Shown here piece after piece: positions 16,060-23,338 of a stretch of DNA of 64,000 nucleotides (positions are counted from its first letter, which is position 1; every line of letters starts with the position of its first letter). Both the position numbers and the translations under genes were made by a program. The stretch comes from Bacteroidia bacterium (lineage in GTDB: Bacteria > Bacteroidota > Bacteroidia > Flavobacteriales > Flavobacteriaceae). The notes under the pieces are model-generated. The model made no database searches, was not told where the DNA came from, and saw only the letters and a list, made by a program, of their open reading frames with translations. The stretch lies in the NCBI GenBank assembly GCA_030428705.1, contig JAUIDI010000002.1, forward strand, positions 186,001 to 250,000, in the 5' to 3' direction.

Positions 16060-16728
16060 TTAACAAACGTGTTTGACCGCACGTAACATTTCACGTTTTC
16101 CCGGCGGGCCGGGCAGGCGTTCAACGGTAAACCCTACCTGCTGCATGGCACGGCGCACACTGCCTTTTGCCGCGTACGTAACAAGAATACCCTTCTTTTT
16201 TAGGGCTTTGAACATAACGGCAAAAATAGTTTCCGTCCAAAGTTCAGGCTGCACACGTGCGCCGAAGGCATCGAAATAGATAAGGTCAAAGGCATCCTCA
16301 AAATCAAGGTCTTTGAAGTCCTTTTGTATTTTGTGCAATTGAAAAGTGTCGGAAATCGAAATGTCTTTTTCCCAAGCACCGTCGTGCATGCTTTGAAATT
16401 GTTCCCTGAATTTACCCGCCCTAAGTTCATCAAGATAGTTGAGCGCCTTAACCTCATCAGGGGTTACGGGATATTTCTCAACTCCAGTATACTGTACCCG
16501 TAATTCTAGTTTTGGCGCTTCTAAAAAAGTAATCAGGGCATTCAACCCAGTACCAAAACCGATTTCGAGAATCGAAATCTCGCGGTTTTCGAAAAGAGAA
16601 AGTCCGTTTTTTATAAAGACATGATAGGCCTCTTGAATGGCCCCGTGTTTTGAATGGTACTGTTCGTCCCATTCGGTGAGGTGAATGGTATGGGAACCAT
16701 CCGCTGTTGTTATGATCTTCCGCTCCAA
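16060..16728 (-). CDS. mnmD: tRNA 5-methylaminomethyl-2-thiouridine methyltransferase (MnmD), TTG start
   Basis: A 222-residue SAM-dependent enzyme that methylates aminomethyl-uridine at the wobble position of tRNA; here it stands alone, without the MnmC oxidase half found in E. coli. The N-terminus (RKIITTADGSHTIHL) and the SAM site ILEIGFGTGLNAL match the family, as do DLIYFDAFG and VTYAAKGSVRRAM. A longer frame exists, but its first 40 codons overlap the DUF4920 gene; a TTG at 16728, one base past that gene's TGA, gives the expected N-terminus with no ATG or GTG nearby. Coupled translation is likely. Confidence 0.88.
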   Translation of the reverse strand: MERKIITTADGSHTIHLTEWDEQYHSKHGAIQEAYHVFIKNGLSLFENREISILEIGFGTGLNALITFLEAPKLELRVQYTGVEKYPVTPDEVKALNYLDELRAGKFREQFQSMHDGAWEKDISISDTFQLHKIQKDFKDLDFEDAFDLIYFDAFGARVQPELWTETIFAVMFKALKKKGILVTYAAKGSVRRAMQQVGFTVERLPGPPGKREMLRAVKHVC

Positions 16729-16729
16729 A

Positions 16730-17230
16730 TCACTCTTTGAGCAAGACCCCGTCCGCCTCAAAACTGTAGGTCTTTTTAGGTTGGGTGATCTTTGCGATTT
16801 GGGCTTCCGATTGGCCGCCATCCTTGGCGTAATGTCTTTGATCCGCAATGCTCATCGCTTCGACAAAGGCCTTGCCGTTGACGACCACTTCCTTTCCCGA
16901 AATATCCATGGGAACGAAAAACCCATAATCCTTGAACCTGACCATGACCTCTTTATCGTTCAATGACAGTTTCATCCAACAGCCCTTGGCCTGGCAGACA
17001 TCGGTTACCGTTGCCGTAAATTTGGTATTCAACGTATCATTTACGTTCAGCATATCGAATTTTTGTGCCATTTCCTGGTCCGAAAGACTCTCGGAAGTTC
17101 CTATTTTTTGGCCGAACGATTGATAGTGCGATTGAATATCCGCTGTGTTTTCTTCTTTTTCCAGCTTTTCTTGTCCTCGACAGGCGATAAAAGACAATAA
17201 AAACACAACCAAAATGTTAATATTTTTCAT
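16730..17230 (-). CDS. DUF4920 lipoprotein
   Basis: A 166-residue protein with a lipoprotein signal (LLSFIAC, Cys16 from this start), so it is probably anchored in the periplasm. The family hallmarks are the CQAKGCWM segment and VRFKDYGFFVP. The Cys-x-x-x-Cys pair suggests metal or redox chemistry, but the function is unknown. Start: the ATG at 17230 (MKNINILV) is chosen over one 13 codons upstream, because it places the signal peptide at the N-terminus. Its stop is one base before the presumed mnmD TTG. Confidence 0.85.
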   Translation of the reverse strand: MKNINILVVFLLSFIACRGQEKLEKEENTADIQSHYQSFGQKIGTSESLSDQEMAQKFDMLNVNDTLNTKFTATVTDVCQAKGCWMKLSLNDKEVMVRFKDYGFFVPMDISGKEVVVNGKAFVEAMSIADQRHYAKDGGQSEAQIAKITQPKKTYSFEADGVLLKE

Positions 17231-17337
17231 ATCCGTTAAAAATCTTGTTTGTACTGCAAAGCTGGTCATTTTTGGACAAAAAAAGAAGCCTTGATAGCGA
17301 TAATTTGGTTAATTTTAACCTTTAAACCTTTCGATAA

Positions 17338-18402
17338 ATGAACAATACTGTATTGAAAATTCCGGTCGAAAAGACAAAAAATTCCAAAATCGGCCAAGTC
17401 GATTTTGACAATTTATCGTTCGGAAGCATTTTCTCGGATCATATGTTGGTATGCGACTATAAAAACGGAAGTTGGGAAGCTCCAAAAATAGTGCCTTACC
17501 AACCCATCAGCTTGGATCCTTCTTCAAAGATTTTTCACTATGGGCAATCCATTTTCGAAGGAATGAAAGCCTATAAGGATGAAAACAACGAAATTTTTCT
17601 GTTTCGTCCTTTGGACAATCACAGGCGGTTGAATATTTCGGCAAAACGAATGGCCATGCCCGAACTACCGGAAGAATACTTCATGGAGGGTCTGACGGCC
17701 TTATTGCAATTGGACAAGGACTGGATACCCCGGAATGCAGGAAGTTCGTTGTACATCCGTCCATTCATGTTCGCCTCGGGCACCGGATTCCATGCTTCAC
17801 CTGCCAACGAGTATAAGTTCATTATTGCAACAGCTCCTTCGGGATCCTATTTCGCCGGAAAGGTCAGGGTCTTGATCGAAGAGAAATATTCGCGATCCGC
17901 CAATGGCGGGGTCGGCTATGCCAAGGCTGGTGGCAATTACGCAGGTCAGTTCTACCCCACTCAATTGGCCGTGAAAAAAGGGTATAACCAGGTCATCTGG
18001 ACGGATGACAATACCCATGAAAATATCGAGGAGGCCGGGGCCATGAACATATTCGTACGTATCGGCGACACGTTGATCACCGGGCCGACCAGTGATCGTA
18101 TCTTGGACGGCATTACACGAAAAAGTATACTGGAAATCGCAAAAGACGAAGGTATTGCCGCCGAGGTTCGAAAGATTACCGTGGGCGAGCTGGTCGAGGC
18201 CGCCAAAAATGGTACGTTAAAGGAAATGTTCGGTGCGGGCACGGCCGCAGTGGTTTCACCGATCGCTACTTTTGGATATCGTGAAACCGATTATGATTTG
18301 CCAGAACTCGAAAACAGTTACGCGTCTCGCATGAAAAAGCGCATTACCGATATTCAATACAACCGTGCCGAAGATCCTTTTGGATGGCGGTTTAAGGTTT
18401 AG
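17338..18402 (+). CDS. ilvE: Branched-chain amino acid aminotransferase
   Basis: A 354-residue fold-type IV PLP enzyme for the last step of valine, leucine and isoleucine synthesis and the first of their breakdown. The PLP lysine is Lys196 in YAKAGGNY; EEAGAMN and GITRKSI form the cofactor site, and the long N-terminus (DHMLVCDYKNGSW) places it in the eukaryote-like BCAT II group common in Bacteroidetes. Divergent from the DUF4920-mnmD genes. It marks the left edge of the AT-rich accessory segment. Confidence 0.95.
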   Translation: MNNTVLKIPVEKTKNSKIGQVDFDNLSFGSIFSDHMLVCDYKNGSWEAPKIVPYQPISLDPSSKIFHYGQSIFEGMKAYKDENNEIFLFRPLDNHRRLNISAKRMAMPELPEEYFMEGLTALLQLDKDWIPRNAGSSLYIRPFMFASGTGFHASPANEYKFIIATAPSGSYFAGKVRVLIEEKYSRSANGGVGYAKAGGNYAGQFYPTQLAVKKGYNQVIWTDDNTHENIEEAGAMNIFVRIGDTLITGPTSDRILDGITRKSILEIAKDEGIAAEVRKITVGELVEAAKNGTLKEMFGAGTAAVVSPIATFGYRETDYDLPELENSYASRMKKRITDIQYNRAEDPFGWRFKV

Positions 18403-18505
18403 GAAACATACCGTTGTTTATAGAAATACATCGTTTTTGCCCTATTTTAGTGGTATAACGATGTATTTTGCTTTTATATAAACCTAGTTGTGTGTGATTT
18501 GAGAA

Positions 18506-18922
18506 ATGACAGAAACCATTTCAAATAACGAGAAATCATTTAATATTCTGAATAAATTAATTCTATACGGATTTTATGATGGAAATATAAGTCCCAACAG
18601 AATTGAATTAAATAGAAAATGCGGATTATTTAATTCTGGAGGTAATCACAGAATAATCGGGATTCTAAACAATGAAAACAAATTTGAATTGGATTTTGAC
18701 TTCAAGTTCCCGATGAATATAGCTGTAAAAGTTGCTATCGGAATCGGAATAATTTTCTCAATTGTTTCTTTAGTTTATGGGAATTGGTTTTTGCCAATAC
18801 CATTTTTCATTTTACCATTTCTGATTATATATATTGACTTTAAATTAAAAAAGAAAAAGGAAATAAATCTGTTAACTTCAAAGTTTTTGGAATTGTACAA
18901 ATCGGAATACGAAACGGAATAA
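18506..18922 (+). CDS. Unknown membrane protein in the AT-rich segment
   Basis: A 138-residue protein with a polar N-terminal half and two adjacent membrane segments (about 71-90 and 94-112), separated by a short turn, then a Lys-rich tail. No family recognised. Codon use is much more AT-rich (ATT, AAA, TTA, AAT) than in ilvE upstream, which fits foreign origin. It is followed directly by a palindromic element (18930-19068). Confidence 0.6.
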   Translation: MTETISNNEKSFNILNKLILYGFYDGNISPNRIELNRKCGLFNSGGNHRIIGILNNENKFELDFDFKFPMNIAVKVAIGIGIIFSIVSLVYGNWFLPIPFFILPFLIIYIDFKLKKKKEINLLTSKFLELYKSEYETE

Positions 18923-18929
18923 AAAAACT

Positions 18930-19068
18930 ACACACTACAATGTATAACTGCTATTACGGCGGATTCGACTACGTCCGAATCCACTCGAAATTGCTGACGT
19001 CAATGCTTAACCGAAAAATAACGCATATTAACCCATAACTTCAGTTACACGAGACCGTTGGCGGTAAT
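18930..19068. repeat. Palindromic inter-gene element A (cassette-junction-like)
   Basis: Contains a hairpin with perfect arms GGATTCG / CGAATCC (18961-18982), framed by outer arms TGTATAACTG (18941-18950) and CAGTTACAC (19042-19050). It ends in CGTTGGCGGTAAT (19056-19068), which matches the right end of element B at 10 of 13 positions. The size and nested arms resemble recombination sites of gene cassettes, but the integron core sites are not strictly matched. Confidence 0.5.
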
Positions 19069-19118
19069 ATAACCGAACCAAAAACCGACCATCATTTCCC
19101 AACATTTAAAATGAAAAA

Positions 19119-19150
19119 TTTGTGCAGTTAAATGGTTGCGCTTATATTTG
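19119..19150 (+). promoter_or_regulatory. Promoter of the arsR operon
   Basis: TTTG at 19119-19122, a 20-bp spacer, then TATATTTG at 19143-19150: a full Bacteroidetes consensus. The ATG at 19169 is 18 bp further on, supporting that start over the longer frame at 19136. An autoregulatory ArsR site would be expected here, but no clear inverted repeat is seen. Confidence 0.65.
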
Positions 19151-19168
19151 CAGTCAAATAACTTCGTA

Positions 19169-19498
19169 ATGAAATTAAGACGAGATGTTTTCCAAGCCAT
19201 TGCCGACCCAAATCGAAGAGCAATAATTTCTTTGGTTGCCCTACAAGCGATGACACCGACAGCCATTGCAGAAAATTTTGACTATTCAAGGCAAACCATT
19301 TCGAAGCACATTCAAATCCTTACCGAATGTGAAATTTTGGAACAGGAACAAAAAGGGCGAGAAATCTACTATCACCTAAACCCAAACGGAATGAAAGAAA
19401 TAGCAGAATTTATCGAGCCTTTCAGGAAACTATGGGATGACCGATTTAACAAATTGGAATCTGTAATGAAATCGCAGATTCACGAACACAAAAAATAA
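19169..19498 (+). CDS. ArsR-family transcriptional regulator
   Basis: A 109-residue winged-helix regulator. The recognition helix region is seen in [21 protein letters not shown], and the start [20 protein letters not shown] is typical of the ArsR subgroup that controls SRPBCC genes. No metal-binding Cys pair is present, so it probably does not sense metals. It leads a four-gene plus-strand operon (ArsR, SRPBCC, DoxX-like, YdeI-like) with small gaps. Confidence 0.88.
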   Translation: MKLRRDVFQAIADPNRRAIISLVALQAMTPTAIAENFDYSRQTISKHIQILTECEILEQEQKGREIYYHLNPNGMKEIAEFIEPFRKLWDDRFNKLESVMKSQIHEHKK

Positions 19499-19543
19499 AA
19501 TAGACAAGAAGTGAGTAAAAAGTATCGATCAAAAAACTAGAAT

Positions 19544-20008
19544 GTGGAACAAAAAACGAATGTCGTAGCCGAAGACGGCAAACAGGAAATACTTATAACA
19601 AGAGCGTTTGACCTACCAGTAGAGCTTTTGTTCAAAGCATATATTGAACCCGATTTTATTGAGCAATGGATGGGAACAAAAGTGCTAAAGTTCGACTTCA
19701 AAAAACATGGAAGTTTCCATTTTTCCACTACCGACCCAAAAGGCAACAAAATCGGATTTAATGGTACGATCCACGACTTTAAAACAAACGAAAAAATCAT
19801 TCGGACTTTTGAAATGGAAAACATGCCCTTTGGCGTTCAACTCGAAATTTATGAATTCGAAAAATTGACCGAAACAACAAGCAAAATAAAACAGCAAGTA
19901 ATCTATCAATCCGTAAACCACAGAGACCAAAATCTAAAGCTTCCTTTTAAGCTAGGTATCAATTGGGCACATAACAGATTGGAAGAACTATTGACCAAAT
20001 CAAAATAA
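19544..20008 (+). CDS. SRPBCC (AHSA1-like) domain protein
   Basis: A 154-residue START/Bet v1-like fold protein with a hydrophobic cavity. The motif ITRAFDLPVELLFKAYIEPDFIEQWMG and the GSFHFSTTDPKGN beta hairpin match the AHSA1-type group usually paired with ArsR regulators. The ligand is unknown. Second gene in the operon, 45 bp after arsR; the DoxX-like gene starts 7 bp after its stop. Confidence 0.87.
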   Translation: MEQKTNVVAEDGKQEILITRAFDLPVELLFKAYIEPDFIEQWMGTKVLKFDFKKHGSFHFSTTDPKGNKIGFNGTIHDFKTNEKIIRTFEMENMPFGVQLEIYEFEKLTETTSKIKQQVIYQSVNHRDQNLKLPFKLGINWAHNRLEELLTKSK

Positions 20009-20015
20009 TCGCAAA

Positions 20016-20405
20016 ATGACTAAAACGAAAAAAATAAGCTATTGGGCTTCTACAATCTTCCTTTCATTTGGAATGTTGGCAGGCGGAATACAGCAAATGC
20101 TTCAAATTGGTGGATACAACGAAATAATTTCCCAACTTGGCTTCCCACTTTACTTGCTGTCAATTCTTGGAACTTGGAAAATTTTAGGTGTAATCGCCAT
20201 TTTAATCCCCAAAAGACCTTTGCTAAAAGAGTGGGCTTATGCAGGATTTTTCTTTGTAATGTCCGGAGCAACCATTTCACATATTGCAGTTGGGCAACCA
20301 ATAACTGAAGCAATGCCTTCAATTATTTTGCTTTTGGTAACGGTTATGTCTTGGTATTATAGACCGAACGACCGAAAAATCAATGAACTGCAAAAACAAA
20401 ATTAA
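20016..20405 (+). CDS. DoxX-like membrane protein
   Basis: A 129-residue protein with four membrane helices (about 8-28, 44-64, 72-92 and 98-115). The sequence GTWKILGVIAILIPKRPLLKEWAYAG between helices 2 and 3 is typical of the DoxX-like family. The role is unknown; DoxX proteins have been tied to redox stress and quinone or thiosulfate metabolism. Third gene in the ArsR operon; the YdeI-like gene follows 2 bp later. Confidence 0.82.
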   Translation: MTKTKKISYWASTIFLSFGMLAGGIQQMLQIGGYNEIISQLGFPLYLLSILGTWKILGVIAILIPKRPLLKEWAYAGFFFVMSGATISHIAVGQPITEAMPSIILLLVTVMSWYYRPNDRKINELQKQN

Positions 20406-20407
20406 AT

Positions 20408-20986
20408 ATGGAAGAGGTTGACAGATACATAGACAAAATCAAGAGTTGGAAGGAAGAAACCGTTTTATTGAGAGAAATATGCTTAGAGTGTGGACTTGAC
20501 GAAGATTTTAAATGGATGCACCCTTGTTACACCTTTCAAGGTAAAAACATAGTCCTAATCCACGGATTTAAAGAATATTGTGCCTTACTTTTTCACAAAG
20601 GAGCATTGCTAAACGATACCGAAAATATTTTGGTGCAACAGACCAAAAATGTACAATCGGCCCGACAAATACGGTTTACGGATAAAAAAGAAATCAATGA
20701 CTTAAAAGCAGTTATCAAAGCCTATATTTATGAGGCAATAGAAGTGGAAAAGGCAGGTTTGGAAGTCAAAATGAAAAAGACTTCGGAATATGAAATACCC
20801 GAAGAACTCGTACAAGCATTTGAAAACAATCCTGAATTGGAAACAGCATTTTATGACCTAACACCAGGACGCCAAAGAGGTTATTTACTATTCTTTTCAC
20901 AAGCCAAACAGTCCAAAACAAGAGCTTCGAGAATCGAAAAGGCCAAACCGCAAATTTTTGAGGGAAAGGGACACAACGAGAGATAA
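20408..20986 (+). CDS. YdeI/OmpD-associated family protein with DUF1801 domain
   Basis: A 192-residue protein. The N-terminal part (about 15-120) is a DUF1801 domain (WMHPCYTFQGKNIVLIHGFKEY), and the C-terminal part (about 130-185) has the YdeI motif IPEELVQAFENNPE and FYDLTPGRQRGYLLFFSQAK. Proteins of this type are linked with resistance to antimicrobial peptides and bacteriocins in enterobacteria; the mechanism is not known. Last gene of the operon, followed by element B. Confidence 0.85.
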   Translation: MEEVDRYIDKIKSWKEETVLLREICLECGLDEDFKWMHPCYTFQGKNIVLIHGFKEYCALLFHKGALLNDTENILVQQTKNVQSARQIRFTDKKEINDLKAVIKAYIYEAIEVEKAGLEVKMKKTSEYEIPEELVQAFENNPELETAFYDLTPGRQRGYLLFFSQAKQSKTRASRIEKAKPQIFEGKGHNER

Positions 20987-20990
20987 AAAA

Positions 20991-21172
20991 CACTCCCATA
21001 TAAAAAATAGCGATTTAATGCCTTAAACTAAATTTAATGGACAAATTAAAGGTAATTGTAAAACTAAAAACAAGTGCATAAAATCCGCTACTTTTCACGT
21101 ACAAGAACGTTGGAAAAAATGCAGACAAGCCCGCAACGCTACACGCTTATCCGCTGGGTCGTTAGCTCTAAT
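20991..21172. repeat. Inter-gene element B (cassette-junction-like)
   Basis: Starts with CACTCCCATATAA (20991-21003), repeated with one change at 21552-21564, and ends in CGTTAGCTCTAAT (21160-21172), which matches the end of element A at 10 of 13 positions. GTTAGCTCTA (21161-21170) is the exact reverse complement of TAGAGCTAAC at 21539-21548, so the gene at 21190 sits between inverted repeats. No frame seen inside. Confidence 0.45.
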
Positions 21173-21189
21173 TATTAATCAACTTAACT

Positions 21190-21537
21190 ATGAGAATCGG
21201 AATTTGGATTTCAATCTTTGTTCTTTTGACGAGTTGTAAAAAAGAAGTTCGATTTGAATCTACTGAATGGAATAAAAAGGAAGTGGATTGGCAAATGACC
21301 GAACAACGGGAAAAAATGGTTACGGATTTAATTAAAATTGACACTTTAATCGGACTTCAAAAAACAAAAGTGACGGAATTGCTCGGAAAGCCTGAACTTG
21401 AGTCTGAGGGCAAATTAAAATATTTGGTGCGAGAGAAATACGGATGGAATATCGACCCTGAATACATCAAATATCTGTGGGTAGAATTGGACGGAAATGG
21501 AATTGCAACTAAATGCTATTTGGAAAAAACAAAATAA
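21190..21537 (+). CDS. Small lipoprotein, BamE/SmpA-like
   Basis: A 115-residue lipoprotein: signal residues 1-15 with lipobox LLTSC and an LTSCKK beginning of the mature chain. The mature part has KTKVTELLGKPELES and YLWVELDGNGIATKCYL, the helix-hairpin pattern of BamE-like domains. Whether it joins the outer membrane assembly machinery is doubtful; many accessory proteins share this small fold. AT-rich and flanked by 10-bp inverted repeats, as a mobile cassette gene would be. Confidence 0.7.
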   Translation: MRIGIWISIFVLLTSCKKEVRFESTEWNKKEVDWQMTEQREKMVTDLIKIDTLIGLQKTKVTELLGKPELESEGKLKYLVREKYGWNIDPEYIKYLWVELDGNGIATKCYLEKTK

Positions 21538-21538
21538 C

Positions 21539-21564
21539 TAGAGCTAACAATCACTCCTATATAA
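21539..21564. repeat. Element C: right edge of the AT-rich segment
   Basis: TAGAGCTAAC (21539-21548) is the reverse complement of 21161-21170, and CACTCCTATATAA (21552-21564) repeats the start of element B. The ordinary chromosomal MazG-like gene ends 22 bp further on, so this looks like the boundary of the insertion or the remnant of a further junction. Confidence 0.45.
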
Positions 21565-21585
21565 GGCCATAGTCGAATCAGCTTC

Positions 21586-21972
21586 TTATTTATCCAACAC
21601 CCCCTGAATATCGGGTTTAAAATAGTTGGGGCCTTTTAATACTTTGCCATCCTCGCGGTAAATGGGTTTGCCATCGCTGCCCAACTTACTCATATTACTT
21701 CGTTGAATTTCTTCAAAAACCTCTTCGATCTTGTATTGCATGCCGTGTTCAAGGATCGTACCGCATAGAATATAGAGCATATCACCAAGGGCATCGGCCA
21801 CTTCGACCAGATTATTGTTATTGGCGGCCTCGAGATACTCTTTGTTCTCCTCGTCCATTAGATTGAATCGTAATTGGTTTTTCGATTCCCCCAGGTCAGC
21901 CTTCATGGTTTGCGATACTCCTAATCCGAACGAATTGTGGAATTGTGCTACGGCACTTATTTTCTTTTGCAT
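21586..21972 (-). CDS. MazG-like nucleotide pyrophosphohydrolase
   Basis: A 128-residue all-alpha NTP-PPase. The metal-binding pattern is visible as MDEENKEYLEA and LVEVADALGDMLYILCG (EExxE plus ExxD). Such enzymes hydrolyse non-canonical or excess nucleotides. Start: the ATG at 21972 (MQKKISAVAQFHNSFG) is preferred; a longer frame begins 8 codons upstream. Divergent from the small membrane gene at 22013. It forms the right-hand edge of the AT-rich segment. Confidence 0.85.
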   Translation of the reverse strand: MQKKISAVAQFHNSFGLGVSQTMKADLGESKNQLRFNLMDEENKEYLEAANNNNLVEVADALGDMLYILCGTILEHGMQYKIEEVFEEIQRSNMSKLGSDGKPIYREDGKVLKGPNYFKPDIQGVLDK

Positions 21973-22012
21973 GGGTTTTCGATTAGATTTGTCCAAAAAT
22001 AATCAAAACCGC

Positions 22013-22201
22013 ATGTTCAGCACGGGACAAATCATTTTTGCCGCTTTTTTTGTAGTCGTATTTACCTTTTTCATAGCGTCATCGTATAAAAAAGACAGAA
22101 AATTGCATTCCAAGAATTATCAGGGAGTCAAGTGGGTAGGAATAATCTTCATTATTTTCTTACTTATTCTCTTCTCAATTAAGTATTTCCTTAAAAACTG
22201 A
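22013..22201 (+). CDS. Small two-segment membrane protein (62 aa)
   Basis: A 62-residue protein starting MFSTGQIIFAAFF, with two membrane segments (about 6-24 and 42-59) joined by a basic loop (SYKKDRKLHSKNYQG). The frame is open further upstream, but that part is antisense to the MazG-like gene; the ATG at 22013 lies in the 40-bp divergent gap. The start and loop resemble small uncharacterised flavobacterial proteins. Function unknown. Confidence 0.75.
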   Translation: MFSTGQIIFAAFFVVVFTFFIASSYKKDRKLHSKNYQGVKWVGIIFIIFLLILFSIKYFLKN

Positions 22202-22288
22202 CCCAAAGATTACATTCTTCGTAAAAATGCAATTTCATGCATCTTATCGATCTTTTTTAACCGTATAACATAAGAAACAACATAATTT

Positions 22289-22296
22289 TACGTTTG
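22289..22296 (+). promoter_or_regulatory. -7 promoter element of microprotein 4 and crcB
   Basis: TACGTTTG matches TAnnTTTG, 20 bp before the ATG at 22317, giving a leader of about 14 nt. No clear -33 element. Confidence 0.5.
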
Positions 22297-22316
22297 GTTA
22301 ACAAAGGGGCGAAACC

Positions 22317-22496
22317 ATGATGACATTTTTCAGTGTATTTTTTATCTTAATCGGTATCAACGCCATAATGATGATCTTTAGTCTTAACGGTATAGACCAA
22401 AAGGCAAAAAAGAACGATTCAGCGGCTTCAGAGGCTTCCGAATCGAAAATCTATCCGATGGATTTGGCGTCTTCCAAGTACAAAAAAGCGGTATAG
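22317..22496 (+). CDS. Microprotein 4, membrane segment plus soluble tail (59 aa)
   Basis: A 59-residue protein: one membrane segment (residues 3-23), then a polar tail with Lys-rich (QKAKKND), Ser/Ala/Glu-rich and Tyr/Lys-rich parts. Phe4, Leu11, Asn15 and Ser22 coincide with microproteins 1-3. It ends 17 bp before crcB and is probably on the same transcript. The tail would face the cytoplasm if the N-terminus is outside. Function unknown; it may be an accessory to a membrane protein. Confidence 0.7.
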   Translation: MMTFFSVFFILIGINAIMMIFSLNGIDQKAKKNDSAASEASESKIYPMDLASSKYKKAV

Positions 22497-22513
22497 TTTT
22501 ATACCTTTAGGGT

Positions 22514-22885
22514 ATGAAGCAATTAGCGCTCGTATTCTTGGGAGGTGGTATCGGTAGTATGCTCCGCTATCTCCTATCAAAGACCTTCAACCCTTATTTC
22601 CAACATTTTTTTTTAGGTACTTTTTTGGTCAATGTTATCGGTTGCCTGCTCATAGGTATTATCATCGGGCTCTCTTTTAAAAATAATTTCCTTACCGAAA
22701 ACCAGACCCTTCTGTTGGCTACAGGCTTCTGTGGAGGGTTTACAACATTCGCTACTTTCGCCTTGGAAAAACACAACTTACTTCGCGACGGTGAATTATT
22801 GTATTTTTCGTTCTATACGATATCCAGCATTGTAATCGGCATTCTCGCGGTAGTTCTTGGCCTATGGTTGGCCCGGCTCTTCTAA
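22514..22885 (+). CDS. crcB: Fluoride channel CrcB/Fluc
   Basis: A 123-residue dual-topology fluoride exporter of the inner membrane. Four membrane helices are seen; the family motifs are GGGIGSMLRYLLS, GTFLVNVIGCLLIG and GFCGGFTTFATF (the Phe box and central Na+ site region). A single gene implies a homodimer. No fluoride riboswitch-like structure is recognised in front; the closest upstream gene is microprotein 4 (17 bp). Confidence 0.95.
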   Translation: MKQLALVFLGGGIGSMLRYLLSKTFNPYFQHFFLGTFLVNVIGCLLIGIIIGLSFKNNFLTENQTLLLATGFCGGFTTFATFALEKHNLLRDGELLYFSFYTISSIVIGILAVVLGLWLARLF

Positions 22886-23072
22886 AGACCGTTTTTCTTC
22901 CACGTATTACAATAAAGTTCCATCAATTATCGGTCGTCAAATCCATTTTAAACACATAGTGTTACATCTATAACTATTCTGTCATTAAACGATATTTTTT
23001 GTCATTTCATCCTTCCAAACTCCTTTTGGCAAATATCCTTAATTCATAATTTTTAATGTTAATTTAAAATAT

Positions 23073-23091
23073 ACCCTAAAATTTATAGGGT
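23073..23091. promoter_or_regulatory. Palindrome 1 upstream of the PII-amtB genes
   Basis: ACCCTAAAATTTATAGGGT, an inverted repeat with 6-bp arms ACCCTA / TAGGGT. Its centre is 52 bp (about five helical turns) from the centre of palindrome 2. Candidate operator. Confidence 0.5.
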
Positions 23092-23124
23092 TAATTTTAC
23101 AATTATTACAAAAATAGACATTAT

Positions 23125-23144
23125 ACCCCTTAAAAATTAGGGGT
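23125..23144. promoter_or_regulatory. Palindrome 2 upstream of the PII-amtB genes
   Basis: ACCCCTTAAAAATTAGGGGT, arms ACCCCT / AGGGGT, in the flanking context TATA...TTATA shared with palindrome 1. It overlaps the expected -33 position of the promoter whose -7 element is at 23161. Confidence 0.55.
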
Positions 23145-23160
23145 TATATTTTATTTAAAA

Positions 23161-23168
23161 TAGATTTG
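23161..23168 (+). promoter_or_regulatory. -7 promoter element of the PII-amtB operon
   Basis: TAGATTTG matches TAnnTTTG. It predicts a leader of about 165 nt before the PII ATG at 23339. The -33 region falls inside palindrome 2, as for an activator- or repressor-controlled promoter. Confidence 0.45.
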
Positions 23169-23338
23169 GCTCTTTAAGAAAATGAACAAATGAAATCGAT
23201 TATTTGAACGTCTTTGAAAATCGCTATTAGGAATATTCAAAACCTCATGTAGCGGATTTACTTGAAAGAATCCCGGAAGAATGATTTAAACAAACGAACA
23301 ATTATAACTGACCTGAATAGACAACTAAATTTTAACAA

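Noticed and set aside
21190-21548. Classical integron cassette with attC site
   Set aside because: The inverted repeats have GTT and AAC ends but do not fit the GTTRRRY/RYYYAAC core, and no integrase is in the window; kept only as cassette-like.
22886-23338. Possible fluoride riboswitch or other leader RNA around crcB and the PII genes
   Set aside because: No matching fluoride riboswitch core is seen in front of crcB, and the hairpins before the PII gene are two short palindromes that fit protein operators better than an aptamer.
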